The notes: generated from the sequence alone by a model not told the origin. DNA of 64,000 nt from Bin87 sp965217175 (GCA_965217175.1 OZ244251.1:1240001-1304000); one strand, 5' to 3'; positions 38,186 through 47,184 are shown, counted from the first letter of the stretch. A program made the numbers and translations.

Positions 38186-39361
38186 GTGGAGTATCGCTTC
38201 ACTCCGGGCGACGATAATTTTCGCCGCGAGTTACGCCAGTTCATAGAGGACGAACTACCCCCAGGCTGGGAGGGCGGCGGCCGCTGGCCGGAGGAATACG
38301 ACTGGGACTTTACGATGCAGATGCGGGGTCGTCTGGCGGACCGGGGCTGGCTGACGATGCACTGGCCCGAAGAGTATGGGGGTCAGGATGCCTCGCCGGT
38401 TCGGTCGGCGATCTACAACGAAGAACTGGCCTACCTGCGAGCGCCGGGGCGGGATATTTTCGGCGTGCGGATGCTTGGCCCGACGTTGATGATTCACGGC
38501 AGCGAGGAACAGAAACAGACGCACCTACCGTCCATAGCGAAGGGTGAAATCCAGTGGTGCCAGGGTTACAGCGAGCCGGAATCGGGGTCGGACCTGGCCT
38601 CGCTAAGCACGCGGGCGGTGCGCGACGGCGACGATTACATCATCAACGGGGCCAAAATCTGGACCACGCTGGCGCACCGGTCGGACTGGATAATGTGCCT
38701 GGCCCGTACCGATCCGGAGGCGCCCCGCCACCGTGGGATCAGCTTCATCCTGGTGGACATGAAATCACCGGGGATAGAGGTGCGCCCGGTGATAAACATG
38801 GCCGGCGGACATGAGTTCAATCAGGTGATTTTCGACAACGTGCGAGTGCCCAGCAGCAACGTGGTTGGCGAGGAAAACCGGGGCTGGTACGTGGCGGTTA
38901 CGCTGCTGGACTTCGAGCGGTCTGGCATCGACTACTCGGCGATTGCGCGGCGATTGCTGGACGATACCCGGGAATATGCCGGTGAGATGTCACGTAACGG
39001 GAGCAAGATCATCGACGTTCCGTGGGTGCGCAATCTGTTTGCCGACCGATATGTCGAGTGCGAAGTGGCGCGTCTGATGGCGTACAACGTGGCGTGGATG
39101 CAGGGCGAAGGGCTGGTGCCGAACAAGGAAGCATCCATGAGCAAGGCTTTCGGCAGTGAAACGCTGCACCGTTCGGCAAACAGCGTGCTGGAGATCGTGG
39201 GGATGCCGGGCGCGTTGGGTCGCAATGAATCGCGGGCGCCGCTGAAGGGAAGACTGCCCGAGAACTGGATGATCAGTTTTTCGCACAAGATTGCCGGCGG
39301 TACGTCGGAAGTGCAACGGGGGATCGTGGCCGGCCGGGGGCTGGGCCTGCCCCGGGGTTAA
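38186..39361 (+). CDS. Acyl-CoA dehydrogenase
   Basis: This 391-residue FAD enzyme oxidises an acyl-CoA to the enoyl-CoA. It has WPEEYGG in the N-terminal helical domain, CQGYSEPESGSDLASLSTRA and NGAKIWTT in the beta domain, and the C-terminal HKIAGGTSEVQRGIVA, where the Glu region matches the catalytic or FAD-contact segment. Chain-length preference cannot be told. GTG at 38186 follows GGGAGG by 5 nt. It converges with the HTH regulator gene, with 12 bp between the stops. Confidence 0.93.
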   Translation: MEYRFTPGDDNFRRELRQFIEDELPPGWEGGGRWPEEYDWDFTMQMRGRLADRGWLTMHWPEEYGGQDASPVRSAIYNEELAYLRAPGRDIFGVRMLGPTLMIHGSEEQKQTHLPSIAKGEIQWCQGYSEPESGSDLASLSTRAVRDGDDYIINGAKIWTTLAHRSDWIMCLARTDPEAPRHRGISFILVDMKSPGIEVRPVINMAGGHEFNQVIFDNVRVPSSNVVGEENRGWYVAVTLLDFERSGIDYSAIARRLLDDTREYAGEMSRNGSKIIDVPWVRNLFADRYVECEVARLMAYNVAWMQGEGLVPNKEASMSKAFGSETLHRSANSVLEIVGMPGALGRNESRAPLKGRLPENWMISFSHKIAGGTSEVQRGIVAGRGLGLPRG

Positions 39362-39373
39362 TCGCGGATGCCG

Positions 39374-39715
39374 TCATGCCGCCAGCCGGGAGAACACTTC
39401 GATCTCCGATGCGGTTAGTTCCCGGATGGCGTTGCGGCAGCGCTGCTGGACGCGGAAAACGGTGCGCTTGGTGACCGCGAACCGGGCGGCTGCATCCTCG
39501 ATGGACAACTCGTCGCGTTCTATGATGGACATAATGCGCAGGTCGCGGGCCATGCGGCGGTATTTGGAGTACCAGGCCATGTCGTCAAACTTGCAGCGAG
39601 GGAGGGGACACTCCAGGCAAACGGGGGCAACTTCGCACCCCGTATCCTCGTAGTGTTCGAACCCTGGCTCGAGTAAATCGTCGCGGCGGGGAGCAACAGC
39701 ATCACTTGCAAACAT
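39374..39715 (-). CDS. Cys-cluster helix-turn-helix regulator
   Basis: This 113-residue protein has a four-Cys cluster (CEVAPVCLECPLPRC, residues 28-42) followed by a helix-turn-helix of sigma-like type (LSIEDAAARFAVTKRTVFRVQQRCRNAI, residues 70-97). The cysteines could bind Zn or an Fe-S cluster and act as a sensor. I cannot name the family. ATG at 39715 is set by GGAG 7 nt upstream. A consensus promoter with an inverted repeat inside its spacer suggests autoregulation. Confidence 0.75.
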   Translation of the reverse strand: MFASDAVAPRRDDLLEPGFEHYEDTGCEVAPVCLECPLPRCKFDDMAWYSKYRRMARDLRIMSIIERDELSIEDAAARFAVTKRTVFRVQQRCRNAIRELTASEIEVFSRLAA

Positions 39716-39751
39716 GTCATTTCTCCGGAACGTGTGTTCTAATCTATTGAG

Positions 39752-39781
39752 ATTATAGAACTGGAGTTCGGAGAACGTCAA
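39752..39781 (-). promoter_or_regulatory. Sigma70 promoter with internal operator-like repeat
   Basis: On the minus strand TTGACG (39781-39776) and a perfect TATAAT (39757-39752) are 18 bp apart. GAACT-CC-AGTTC (39769-39758) fills the spacer next to the -10 box and would let a bound repressor block RNA polymerase. Confidence 0.7.
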
Positions 39782-39838
39782 CGCAACTCAGAACATATTA
39801 TCGCAATTTTTGACGATTTTAGCGGGTGTTGATCAGGC

Positions 39839-40285
39839 TCAATCGGGGTTGATGAAACGACGCAGGATGGCGGCGGCTGCGCCAGCGTCAACGGCGCCCG
39901 GTTCCCGGCTGGGTCTGCGCCCTGAGGCTCGGAGTTCGGCCTCGGCGGATGAAGACGTGAACGCTTCGTCCTGAACGAACACGGGGACGGCGGCGGAACG
40001 TTCCAGGGCGCGCACCACCGACTGGATCTTGCGGGCCTGCTGGCCGGGCCGGCCCTGGGCATCGTAGGGCATGCCCACCACGATGGCTACCGCCTGACGC
40101 TGGGAAACTGCCTCAAGGATGCTGGCTATGTCCGAGCGCAGGTTGCGGCGGTCAATGTGGCCGGCCGGCAGGACGAGGGAGCCGGGAGGGATGCTGACGG
40201 CCACACCGATGCGGCGGTCACCGACATCGAGGCCGATCAGGCGACCGGATTCAGCCAGACTTGCCGCGTCAGCCGGGGTGGTCAG
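39839..40285 (-). CDS. ruvX: Putative Holliday junction resolvase RuvX/YqgF
   Basis: This 148-residue protein has the RNase H-like core of YqgF/RuvX: GRLIGLDVGDRRIGVAVS near the start, VAIVVGMPYDAQGRPGQQARK, VFVQDEAFTSSSAEAELR and the final Asp in GAVDAGAAAAILRRF. It is linked to 16S rRNA 5'-end processing or recombination in bacteria. No ATG, GTG or TTG is in frame near the conserved start. CTG at 40285 overlaps the alaS stop (CTGA) and has GGAG 8 nt upstream, so it is the best start. The alaS-ruvX order is common. Confidence 0.87.
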   Translation of the reverse strand: MTTPADAASLAESGRLIGLDVGDRRIGVAVSIPPGSLVLPAGHIDRRNLRSDIASILEAVSQRQAVAIVVGMPYDAQGRPGQQARKIQSVVRALERSAAVPVFVQDEAFTSSSAEAELRASGRRPSREPGAVDAGAAAAILRRFINPD

Positions 40286-43119
40286 TGGGCCAACTCCGTG
40301 CGGATGAGATTGGATACGGCGTCGAGGGCAGCGCCGAGCCGATCCGGTTGGCGACCTCCGGCCTGGGCCGCGTCCGGGCGTCCGCCACCACCGCCTCCCA
40401 TGATCTTGGCGGCGTCGCGGGCGATGTTCCCGGCGTGGAGGCCCCGGTCGACCAGATCCGGGGTTATCATGGTGACGATAACCGGAGAGCCATCGATGAC
40501 CGCGCCCAGGGCGACGAACACGCTGTCCAGTTTTTGCTTCAGGTAGTCGCCCATTTCGCGCATGGCTTCGACGTTGTGGGCCGAGGTGGTGCTGGCGACC
40601 AGATTGACGCCATCTACATCTCGAACATGGCCCAGCAGGGTTTCGGCTTCGGAGCGCAGGCCGGAGCGTTCCGCGTCGGCCAGGCGGCGGCGCAGGGTGT
40701 CGGTGTCCGCCATATAGGCGTCGAGGCGGGCTTCCAGCTCGTGGACGGGGGCCTGCAGTTTTTGCGAAATCGCCTGCAGGGTGGCGGCCTGCTGAACAAA
40801 CAGCTCCTCGGCGGCGCGGCCCGTCATGGCTTCGATGCGACGCATACCGCCGCCGATGCTGGACTCGCCCAGGACCACAAGGGTGCCGACCTGTCCGGTG
40901 GCGTGGACGTGGGTGCCGCCGCAAACTTCGAAACTGAAGGGTTCTGGCTCCTCGTGCCCGGCCATGCGGACGACGCGGACGACATCGCCGTAGCGGTCGC
41001 CGAAGAAAGCGAGGGCGCCATCGCGGACGGCGTCGGAGTAGGTTGTTTCGTGGGAGGTTACGGCGAGATTGTCGCGAATCCTGCGGTTGGCCAGGTTTTG
41101 GACGGACAGTTGCTCGTCGGGAGTGAGCGGGCCGACGTGGTTGAAGTCGAAGCGGAGGCGTCCGGGGGCGCACAGGGAGCCGGCCTGCCGGACGTGTGAA
41201 CCCAGCACCGACCGCAGGGATGCGTGGAGGAGGTGGGTGCCGCTGTGGTTGCGGGAGGAGTCGAGGCGGCGGTCGAGGTCCACGGCGGCGGTTACCGGAT
41301 CGCCGAGGGTGATGTCGCCATCGGCGACTACGCCGCGATGGACGATGAGGCCGGCCACGGGGCTCTGGGTGTCCTCGACGCGGAGACGGCCGTTGGGTCC
41401 GGTGATGACGCCGTGGTCGCCGACCTGTCCGCCGCCCTCGGCGTAGAAGCAGGTTTCGGCGAGGACGATCTCGACCTGCTGGCCGCGGGAGGCGTGACCG
41501 ACGGCTTCGCCATCGTGCAGGATGCCGACGATGCGGGATTCGATGGAGGTGAGGTCGTAGCCGGTGAAGGGGGTGCTGCCGGCGCCGAGGTTCTCGTAGG
41601 CGGTGACGATTTCCATGCTGCCGGTGACCTGATGACCGGCGCGATCACGGATGCGCTTGGCGTCCATCTCGGCGTTGAAGCCGTCCATGTCGACGGTGAG
41701 GCCGTACTCGCGTTGAGCGATCTCGGCGGTGAGCTCAGGGGGAAAGCCGAATGTATCGTAGAGGGTGAATACGTCCTGTCCAGAAATTTGAACCGGTGGG
41801 TCGCCGGCTATTGGGTTAGAAATTTGAACCGGTGGGTCGCCGACTATTGGGTTAGATATTTGGATCGGGTTTGTAACGGTGATGGGGTTAGAAATCTCAA
41901 TCGTATGCGAACCTTGAATCAATGCAGCTAGGATATTCAGGCCTCGTTCGAACGTTAGCGCAAATCGCTCTTCTTCGATCGCGATTACGCGCTGGATGAA
42001 GTCGCGGTTTTCGGCGAGCGCCGGGTAGGCGGCGGAGAAGCGGTCCATGACGGCGGCGGTTACGTCGGTCATGAATGCCTGTTCGAGTCCGAGCTGGCGG
42101 CCGTAGCGGATGGCGCGGCGGATGATGCGTCGAAGGACGTAGCCACGCTCGCTGTTGGAGGGTATGACGCCGTCACTGATGAGGAAGGCGGCGGCGCGGG
42201 CGTGCTCGGCGACCACACGAATTGCGTAGTCGGGTTCGGTGTCGACGCCGTACTGGACGCCGGAGAGGCTGCACACGGCATCGACGATGGGGCGAAACAG
42301 GTCGGTTTCGTAGACGTTGGGCTTGTTCTGCAGGATGGCCGCGGCGCGTTCGAGGCCCATGCCGGTGTCGACGCTGGGGGCCGGCAACGGCGTGCGACCG
42401 CCCTGGGGGTCCTGGTAGAACTGCATGAACACCAGGTTCCAGAGCTCGACGAAACGCTCGCAATCGCAATTGGGATGGCAACCGCCGGGGTTGGCGTCGG
42501 GGCCGCCGCCGGCCTCGGCACGCAGCAGGGCGGTGAGTTCGTCTGGAGGCATGAGGGAGTCGGTTTGGGGATGCTGGCCCAGACCCTTTTCGGCCCCGCC
42601 ATCATAGTGCAACTCAGAACACGGGCCGGTGGGACCCTCCAGACCGGCGGGTCCCCACCAGTTATCGCTGTTTCCGTAGCGGTAGATGCGCTCGGGCGGG
42701 ACGCCGATGTCGTTGCGCCAGAGGTCATAGGCGTCATCGTCGTCGAGGTGGATGGTTACGTAGAGGCGTTCGGGATCCAGGCCAAACAGGCCGGTGCAGA
42801 GTTCCCAGGCGAAGGCGACGGCGTCCTTCTTGAAGTAGTCGCCGATGCTGAAATTTCCCAGCATTTCGAAGAAGGTGAGGTGCTTATGGTCGCCGACCTC
42901 GTCGATGTCGGTGGTGCGGAAGGATTTCTGGCAGCTGGTAAGGCGACGGCGTGGCGGCGTTTGCTCGCCCATGAAGAAGGGTTTGAAGGGAACCATGCCG
43001 GCGGAAGTGAAGAGCAGCGTGGGGTCGCCGGCTGGGATCAGAGATGAGGAGGGCATGGGGAGGTGGCCCCGTTCTTCGAAGAATTGCCGATAGGAGTTGC
43101 GGATGCTATCGCCGTCCAT
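40282..43119 (-). CDS. alaS: Alanyl-tRNA synthetase with repeat insertion
   Basis: This 945-residue enzyme charges tRNA-Ala. The catalytic domain starts SIRNSYRQFFEERGHLPMPSSSL, the editing domain has HSGTHLLHASLR and the Cys-His CGGTHVHATG, and the C-terminal oligomerisation domain has the Gly-rich loop before DAAQAGG. Between the tRNA-recognition helices and FTLYDTFGFPPELT there is an in-frame insertion of about 44 residues (402-446) built from 12-residue units such as NPIAGDPPVQIS. ATG at 43119 has GGGAG about 12 nt upstream. A consensus promoter lies upstream, and ruvX overlaps its stop. Confidence 0.97.
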   Translation of the reverse strand: MDGDSIRNSYRQFFEERGHLPMPSSSLIPAGDPTLLFTSAGMVPFKPFFMGEQTPPRRRLTSCQKSFRTTDIDEVGDHKHLTFFEMLGNFSIGDYFKKDAVAFAWELCTGLFGLDPERLYVTIHLDDDDAYDLWRNDIGVPPERIYRYGNSDNWWGPAGLEGPTGPCSELHYDGGAEKGLGQHPQTDSLMPPDELTALLRAEAGGGPDANPGGCHPNCDCERFVELWNLVFMQFYQDPQGGRTPLPAPSVDTGMGLERAAAILQNKPNVYETDLFRPIVDAVCSLSGVQYGVDTEPDYAIRVVAEHARAAAFLISDGVIPSNSERGYVLRRIIRRAIRYGRQLGLEQAFMTDVTAAVMDRFSAAYPALAENRDFIQRVIAIEEERFALTFERGLNILAALIQGSHTIEISNPITVTNPIQISNPIVGDPPVQISNPIAGDPPVQISGQDVFTLYDTFGFPPELTAEIAQREYGLTVDMDGFNAEMDAKRIRDRAGHQVTGSMEIVTAYENLGAGSTPFTGYDLTSIESRIVGILHDGEAVGHASRGQQVEIVLAETCFYAEGGGQVGDHGVITGPNGRLRVEDTQSPVAGLIVHRGVVADGDITLGDPVTAAVDLDRRLDSSRNHSGTHLLHASLRSVLGSHVRQAGSLCAPGRLRFDFNHVGPLTPDEQLSVQNLANRRIRDNLAVTSHETTYSDAVRDGALAFFGDRYGDVVRVVRMAGHEEPEPFSFEVCGGTHVHATGQVGTLVVLGESSIGGGMRRIEAMTGRAAEELFVQQAATLQAISQKLQAPVHELEARLDAYMADTDTLRRRLADAERSGLRSEAETLLGHVRDVDGVNLVASTTSAHNVEAMREMGDYLKQKLDSVFVALGAVIDGSPVIVTMITPDLVDRGLHAGNIARDAAKIMGGGGGGRPDAAQAGGRQPDRLGAALDAVSNLIRTELAH
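41782..41889. repeat. 36-bp tandem repeats inside alaS
   Basis: Three 36-bp units start at 41782, 41818 and 41854. The first two differ at one base and the third is diverged; a fourth, weaker unit follows. Each encodes 12 residues, so the reading frame is kept. The stretch is more AT-rich than the rest of alaS. Confidence 0.9.
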
Positions 43120-43179
43120 CGTGGCTTACGACTCCCGTAATTTGTGTTACGAATTAGGGTTATGAGGGTTATCCTGCCG

Positions 43180-43208
43180 ATTGTATGTTACGGCTTCGAC
43201 AGCGTCAA
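43180..43208 (-). promoter_or_regulatory. Sigma70 promoter for alaS
   Basis: On the minus strand TTGACG (43208-43203) and TACAAT (43185-43180) are spaced by 17 bp. A CGTAA/TTACG inverted repeat with a 6-base loop lies in the leader, just before the GGGAG site. Confidence 0.7.
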
Positions 43209-43220
43209 CAATGTAGGTGA

Positions 43221-43526
43221 GCATGATCCTTCGACAGGCTCAGGATGAGCGGGGGCGTGGGGGTTGGTTGAGGGCAACTGGATTCCGGCTCAAGGCCGGA
43301 ATGACGGAGTGGTATGGAAATGACACGTCGAGTCTGAACTGTTACGTGAGCATGATCCTTCGACAGGCTCAGGATGAGCGGGGGCGTGGGGGTTGTAATG
43401 GGATTGCCGCGCTTCGCTCGCAATGACAACAGGGCGGACGGGATTGCCGCGCTTCGCTCGCGATTACGGGCAATGACAAGGGGAAATTGTCACCCTCACC
43501 CTGCCCTCTCCCATCAAGGGAGAGGG
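43221..43526. repeat. Cluster of dispersed intergenic repeats
   Basis: This cluster fills the gap between alaS and the 127-aa gene. CATGATCCTTCGACAGGCTC copies, each with AGGATGAGCGGGGGCGTGGG, start at 43222 and 43351. ATTCCGGC/GCCGGAAT lies near 43281-43303. GATTGCCGCGCTTCGCTCGC copies start near 43401 and 43441, and a CCCTCTCCC/GGGAGAGGG hairpin is at 43504-43526. No gene is seen. Confidence 0.75.
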
Positions 43527-43531
43527 GGCCG

Positions 43532-43915
43532 CTAGGGGCCGGCGTGGCCGGGGGCGATGTCGTTATAGAGGCCCGCCAACGCGGTGGCCAATGCGTGGGG
43601 ACGTTCGGCGAACTCGGTCGTCGGGTACCATTCGTAGTCAAAGCTCCGCACAACCACGCCGTCGATGCTGGTTCTGAGGTTGGAGACGATGACGCGAAAA
43701 CCCACCGCGTTGGACGCCTGCTCGGCGAGCTGCTCCAGGATGATATCGGGGCAGTCGATTATCACCATGAAACCGCCCTGACGCCGGCCATCGGTGACGC
43801 GCGCGCGAAAGACCTTGCCGAAAAGATCCATCTCGACAATGGTGTACTGGCGCTCCGCGGCTCCGTGATCGGGCCAGCCGATGTGTATGTCTCCGCCCAC
43901 GGTCCAATGGTGCAT
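43532..43915 (-). CDS. Hypothetical protein
   Basis: This 127-residue soluble protein is not recognised. It begins MHHWTVGGDIHIGW and is mixed alpha/beta with a hydrophobic core strand (GGFMVIIDCPDIILEQLAEQA) and a C-terminal helix (HALATALAGLYNDI). No signal peptide or membrane helix. ATG at 43915 has GGAG 10 nt upstream, which supports it as a real gene. It stands alone between repeats and the iron permease gene. Confidence 0.6.
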   Translation of the reverse strand: MHHWTVGGDIHIGWPDHGAAERQYTIVEMDLFGKVFRARVTDGRRQGGFMVIIDCPDIILEQLAEQASNAVGFRVIVSNLRTSIDGVVVRSFDYEWYPTTEFAERPHALATALAGLYNDIAPGHAGP

Positions 43916-44008
43916 GGGTAGGGCTCTCCAGACGGGGTTGGGTTCATCCTAGCGGGGCGGGAGCGGACGCGCAAGGACGGCGCCCGGGGAAGCTGGCAAG
44001 GCAGCCGG

Positions 44009-45631
44009 CTAAGATGACCGCCGCTCTTCCCGCAACGTGATGAGCGCCAGCGGGATCGCAGATACCGCTACCAGCAGGAGGGCCGGGGTCGCCGCCCGAG
44101 CGAAAAACGCCTCTTCGGCTGCCGACCAGATTGACGACGCCAGGGTGGTGAATCCGATGGGGCTCAATATGAGGGTTGCCGGCAGTTCTTTCATGGTCAA
44201 CAGGAACACAAGGGCGGCGCCGGTAAGGATGCCGGGCCGGATCAGGGGTAGGGTTACCGTGAACAACACTGCCAGCGGACGCTTGCCCAAACTGCGCGCC
44301 GCCTCTTCGACCTCCGGACGCACCTGAGCGAGCGAGGCACGCAAGGAACCCACAGCGGCCGGCAGGAACAGCGTTACGTAGGCTACGGCCAGCATGGCCA
44401 ATGATTGATACAGCCATCGCGCGTAGTTGGCGCCGAAGAACACCAGGCCCAGCGCAATGACGATTCCGGGCAAGGCGAACCCGACGAAACCCAACCTTTC
44501 CAGCCATCTGCTGAACAATCCCGGATAGCGGATGGCGAGGATGGCGACTGGCGTGGCGCTGATTACGGTAATCGCGGCAGCAAGGACGGAGACTCCTACG
44601 GAGTTGGCGGCAGCGCGCCACAGCAGATCCAGGGGTTCACCCGCTGCTACGCCGCGCACCGTCCAGTACACGAGCACGGACAATGGCAGTCCGAGGGAAA
44701 CGGTAACAACCAGGCCGCAGAATGCCAGGGCAGGCAATCGCCACCGTCCCAAGGGCACCGGATGGTGGGGTCGGGACGCCCCGCCGCCGCTGCTGTAGTA
44801 TCGCGCACGGCCACGGGCGGCATGCTCTCCCCAAACGACGGCAAGGGCCAGGGCGATTAACGTCAGGGACCAGGCGGCGGCCAGGGTTCGATCAAGGGCT
44901 GATCCGTACTGGATGAATATGCTCCAGGTGAATGTTTCGTACCGCATCATGGCAACGGCGCCGAAGTCGCTGAGGGTGTAGAGCGCGGTGAGCAACCCGC
45001 CGGCCAGGATCGCCGGACGCAGCAGCGGCAAGGTTACGCTGCGGAAGGTTTGCCAACGGTTCCGTCCCAAAGCGCGGGCCGACTCCTCCAGGGAAATGTC
45101 GAGGCTCCACATGGCGGCGCGGACGGTCAACAGGACGTAGGGGAAACTGATGATGACGAGGGTGAACGCAGCGCCGGAGAATCCGTAGATGCTGGGCAGG
45201 CGTTCGACGCCGAAAGCGGTTTCCAGCCATCCTTGCAGAATACCGCGCGGCCCCAATCCGACCGCGATGGCGAAACCGACGATGTACGAAGGCAACGCCA
45301 GTGGCAGCATGGTGGCGACGCGCCAGAAAGCCCGCCATGGCAGGTTGGTACGCACGGTGAGCCAGGCCAGCGGTGTGGCGATTAGGATGCAGGCGACCAT
45401 GACGGTTGCCATCAGAATCAGGGTACGGAACACGACCCATAGGGTGCGCGTGCGGAAGATCAACTCGATTGCGTCAGCACCGGCTCCCAGGGTCCGAACG
45501 GTGAGGTAAACCGGCGCGACCAACAGCAGCGCTCCGATCAACAAAGCGGGCAGCCAGACCGTGACCGGAGGGCGGGCGGTTCCGGAGAAGAGGTGGCCGA
45601 AGGCGGCCCGTGCCGTAACGAGGTTCAGCAT
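44009..45631 (-). CDS. Fe(III) ABC transporter permease, two fused domains
   Basis: This 540-residue inner-membrane protein has about 12 helices in two permease domains, as in FbpB/SfuB. Each half carries an EAA-type loop for the ATPase: LEESARALGRNRWQTFRSVTLPLLRPAILAG in the first and VRPEVEEAARSLGKRPLAVLFTVTLPLIRPGILTG in the second. Fused permeases of this type import ferric iron after binding-protein delivery. It lies downstream of the binding-protein gene on the same strand, with a dispersed repeat in the 102-bp gap. The ATPase gene is divergent at 47235. Confidence 0.92.
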   Translation of the reverse strand: MLNLVTARAAFGHLFSGTARPPVTVWLPALLIGALLLVAPVYLTVRTLGAGADAIELIFRTRTLWVVFRTLILMATVMVACILIATPLAWLTVRTNLPWRAFWRVATMLPLALPSYIVGFAIAVGLGPRGILQGWLETAFGVERLPSIYGFSGAAFTLVIISFPYVLLTVRAAMWSLDISLEESARALGRNRWQTFRSVTLPLLRPAILAGGLLTALYTLSDFGAVAMMRYETFTWSIFIQYGSALDRTLAAAWSLTLIALALAVVWGEHAARGRARYYSSGGGASRPHHPVPLGRWRLPALAFCGLVVTVSLGLPLSVLVYWTVRGVAAGEPLDLLWRAAANSVGVSVLAAAITVISATPVAILAIRYPGLFSRWLERLGFVGFALPGIVIALGLVFFGANYARWLYQSLAMLAVAYVTLFLPAAVGSLRASLAQVRPEVEEAARSLGKRPLAVLFTVTLPLIRPGILTGAALVFLLTMKELPATLILSPIGFTTLASSIWSAAEEAFFARAATPALLLVAVSAIPLALITLREERRSS

Positions 45632-45645
45632 GGATGGATGGGGTG

Positions 45646-45671
45646 TCCTTCGACAGGCTCAGGATGAACGG
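45646..45671. repeat. CCTTCGACAGGCTCAGGA repeat inside iron operon
   Basis: A copy of the dispersed repeat sits between the binding-protein and permease genes, showing that these units also enter operons. Confidence 0.75.
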
Positions 45672-45733
45672 AGGTGTGTTTTTCGCGATGACAGGTCGAT
45701 GAACGGAGTGCGGTGCTCGGGGTATTACCGCCG

Positions 45734-46801
45734 CTATGGCAACGCTCCGACTTTTTGCAACAGTGCCTGAGTCCCGGCCAGGTCGGACAAGTCGGCCAGG
45801 GTGATTTCGGGTTGGTTGATGTCTTCGAGCGGCGTAAGAAGAACCGAGGGACGTACGCCATCGACGAGCGGGTATTCAAAGGTGGAGCCGGCGAAATACT
45901 GCTGGCCCACCGAACTGAGCAGGAATCGGATGAACTTGTCGGCGTTTTCCGGGTTGTCGGCAGTGTCGAGGATGGCGGCTCCGGAGACCAGGACGATGGA
46001 GCCCGGCCCGCCGGCGCGGAGGTGAGCGTTGCGGGCGGGGAAGTCCTCGCCTTCTTCGGCGAGGAAGCGGTGCAGGTAGTAATGGTTGACCAGGCCGACG
46101 TCGATCTCACCGGCGGCGGCGGCGGCGACCTGGGGGGTGTTTTTTGGATAGCCCTGCACGTCGTTGTCGATCATGGCACGCAACCATTCTTCGGTTCGTG
46201 CTTCACCCCAACCAACCCTCAATGCGGTAACCATCGCCTGGAAGGAGCCGTTAGTAGGAGCCCAACCCACACGACCCTGCCACCGAGCATCGGTGAAGCC
46301 CCAGAGGTCATCCGGTAGATCGGCTTCGGTCAGATTATCGGTGCCGTACACCACCACGCGCGCCCGTCCGGTAACGCCGACCCAACGCGCGTCGCTGGAA
46401 CGGGCCCACTCCGGGGTGAGCTGAATGATGTCGTTGGGCAGGACGGACATCATATCCGACACGGCGGCCAGGCCACCGGGATCCTGAGCGTAGAAAAGGT
46501 CGGCCGGGGAGTTGTCGCCTTCTTCCAGCAACGTGGCGGCCAACGCGCTGGTACCGGTATATTTGACCTGCACGTCGATGCCGGTCGTATCCTTGAATTG
46601 CTGGATGATGGGATCGACCAGCGAGTCGCTGCGTCCCGAATAAATGACGAGCTTGCCCGGGTCCTGCTCCACGATGCGCGTAACCTCCACCGGGGCAGCG
46701 GCGGGGCCGGCGCATGCCATGATGGCGGTTGTCAGAAGCACAATCAGGGCGGCGGTTGGGAAGTGGCAATTTCTACGGCGAATGATGGTTTCCAACTGCA
46801 T
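45734..46801 (-). CDS. Fe(III) ABC transporter substrate-binding lipoprotein
   Basis: This 355-residue protein is the extracellular ferric-iron binding subunit (FbpA/FutA type). The N terminus has basic residues, a hydrophobic stretch and a lipobox ending at Cys30 (TTAIMAC). The mature part starts KLVIYSGRSDSLVDPIIQQFKDTTGI and has the hinge YTGTSALAATLLEE; NHYYLHRF and STFEYPLVDGV hold the Tyr residues that usually bind iron. ATG at 46801 follows GGAGG by 8 nt. It has a consensus promoter and heads the permease operon. Confidence 0.93.
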   Translation of the reverse strand: MQLETIIRRRNCHFPTAALIVLLTTAIMACAGPAAAPVEVTRIVEQDPGKLVIYSGRSDSLVDPIIQQFKDTTGIDVQVKYTGTSALAATLLEEGDNSPADLFYAQDPGGLAAVSDMMSVLPNDIIQLTPEWARSSDARWVGVTGRARVVVYGTDNLTEADLPDDLWGFTDARWQGRVGWAPTNGSFQAMVTALRVGWGEARTEEWLRAMIDNDVQGYPKNTPQVAAAAAGEIDVGLVNHYYLHRFLAEEGEDFPARNAHLRAGGPGSIVLVSGAAILDTADNPENADKFIRFLLSSVGQQYFAGSTFEYPLVDGVRPSVLLTPLEDINQPEITLADLSDLAGTQALLQKVGALP

Positions 46802-46929
46802 CGTGCTTACCTCCACGTTCTGGGCGGGTTTTCTGGTGAAGAATGCGACTTTCGTTGGCTGACGGTCGGCCTGGCTATGATTCTACGTCAGGCGGACGAT
46901 AGAAATATGATCGTGGCAGCGCAGAGCAA

Positions 46930-46958
46930 ATATTAGTGTATACTTATTTATCTGTCAA
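46930..46958 (-). promoter_or_regulatory. Sigma70 promoter of iron-binding protein gene
   Basis: On the minus strand TTGACA (46958-46953) and TAATAT (46935-46930) have a 17-bp spacer. Within it GTATAC and the imperfect inverted repeat TTAGT-GTAT-ACTTA (plus strand) could be a site for a metalloregulator. The rest of the 433-bp divergent gap has no gene. Confidence 0.7.
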
Positions 46959-47155
46959 GCGCATGTTGATATTGGAATTTGTCAATGATTACTCAAGCAC
47001 CAACGGCATATCTGGATACCGGGAATCACAATCGAACCTGCCGGGCGGATGGTGGTGGTCGGGATACGGGGGATGGCTGCTCGCTGCAGCTATATCGCGC
47101 TGCCGAACGGTGGCGTTGGGCTGCCATTCTTCGGTCAGAACGTTGCCTGAGAGTA

Positions 47156-47184
47156 TTGACAAGGATATTGCGTGTCGATAGACT
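47156..47184 (+). promoter_or_regulatory. Sigma70 promoter of iron ABC ATPase gene
   Basis: TTGACA (47156-47161) and TAGACT (47179-47184) are 17 bp apart, 51 bp upstream of the ATPase start. Confidence 0.6.

Noticed and set aside
39839..41173. Long minus-strand frame of 444 codons
   Set aside because: Only the last 148 codons are a real protein (RuvX); the upstream part is an Arg/Pro-rich shadow of alaS.
41782..41889. CRISPR or intergenic repeat
   Set aside because: The repeats lie in frame inside alaS and have no spacers.
43504..43526. Intrinsic terminator
   Set aside because: The CCCTCTCCC hairpin lacks a T tract and recurs in many places in both orientations, so it is treated as a dispersed repeat.
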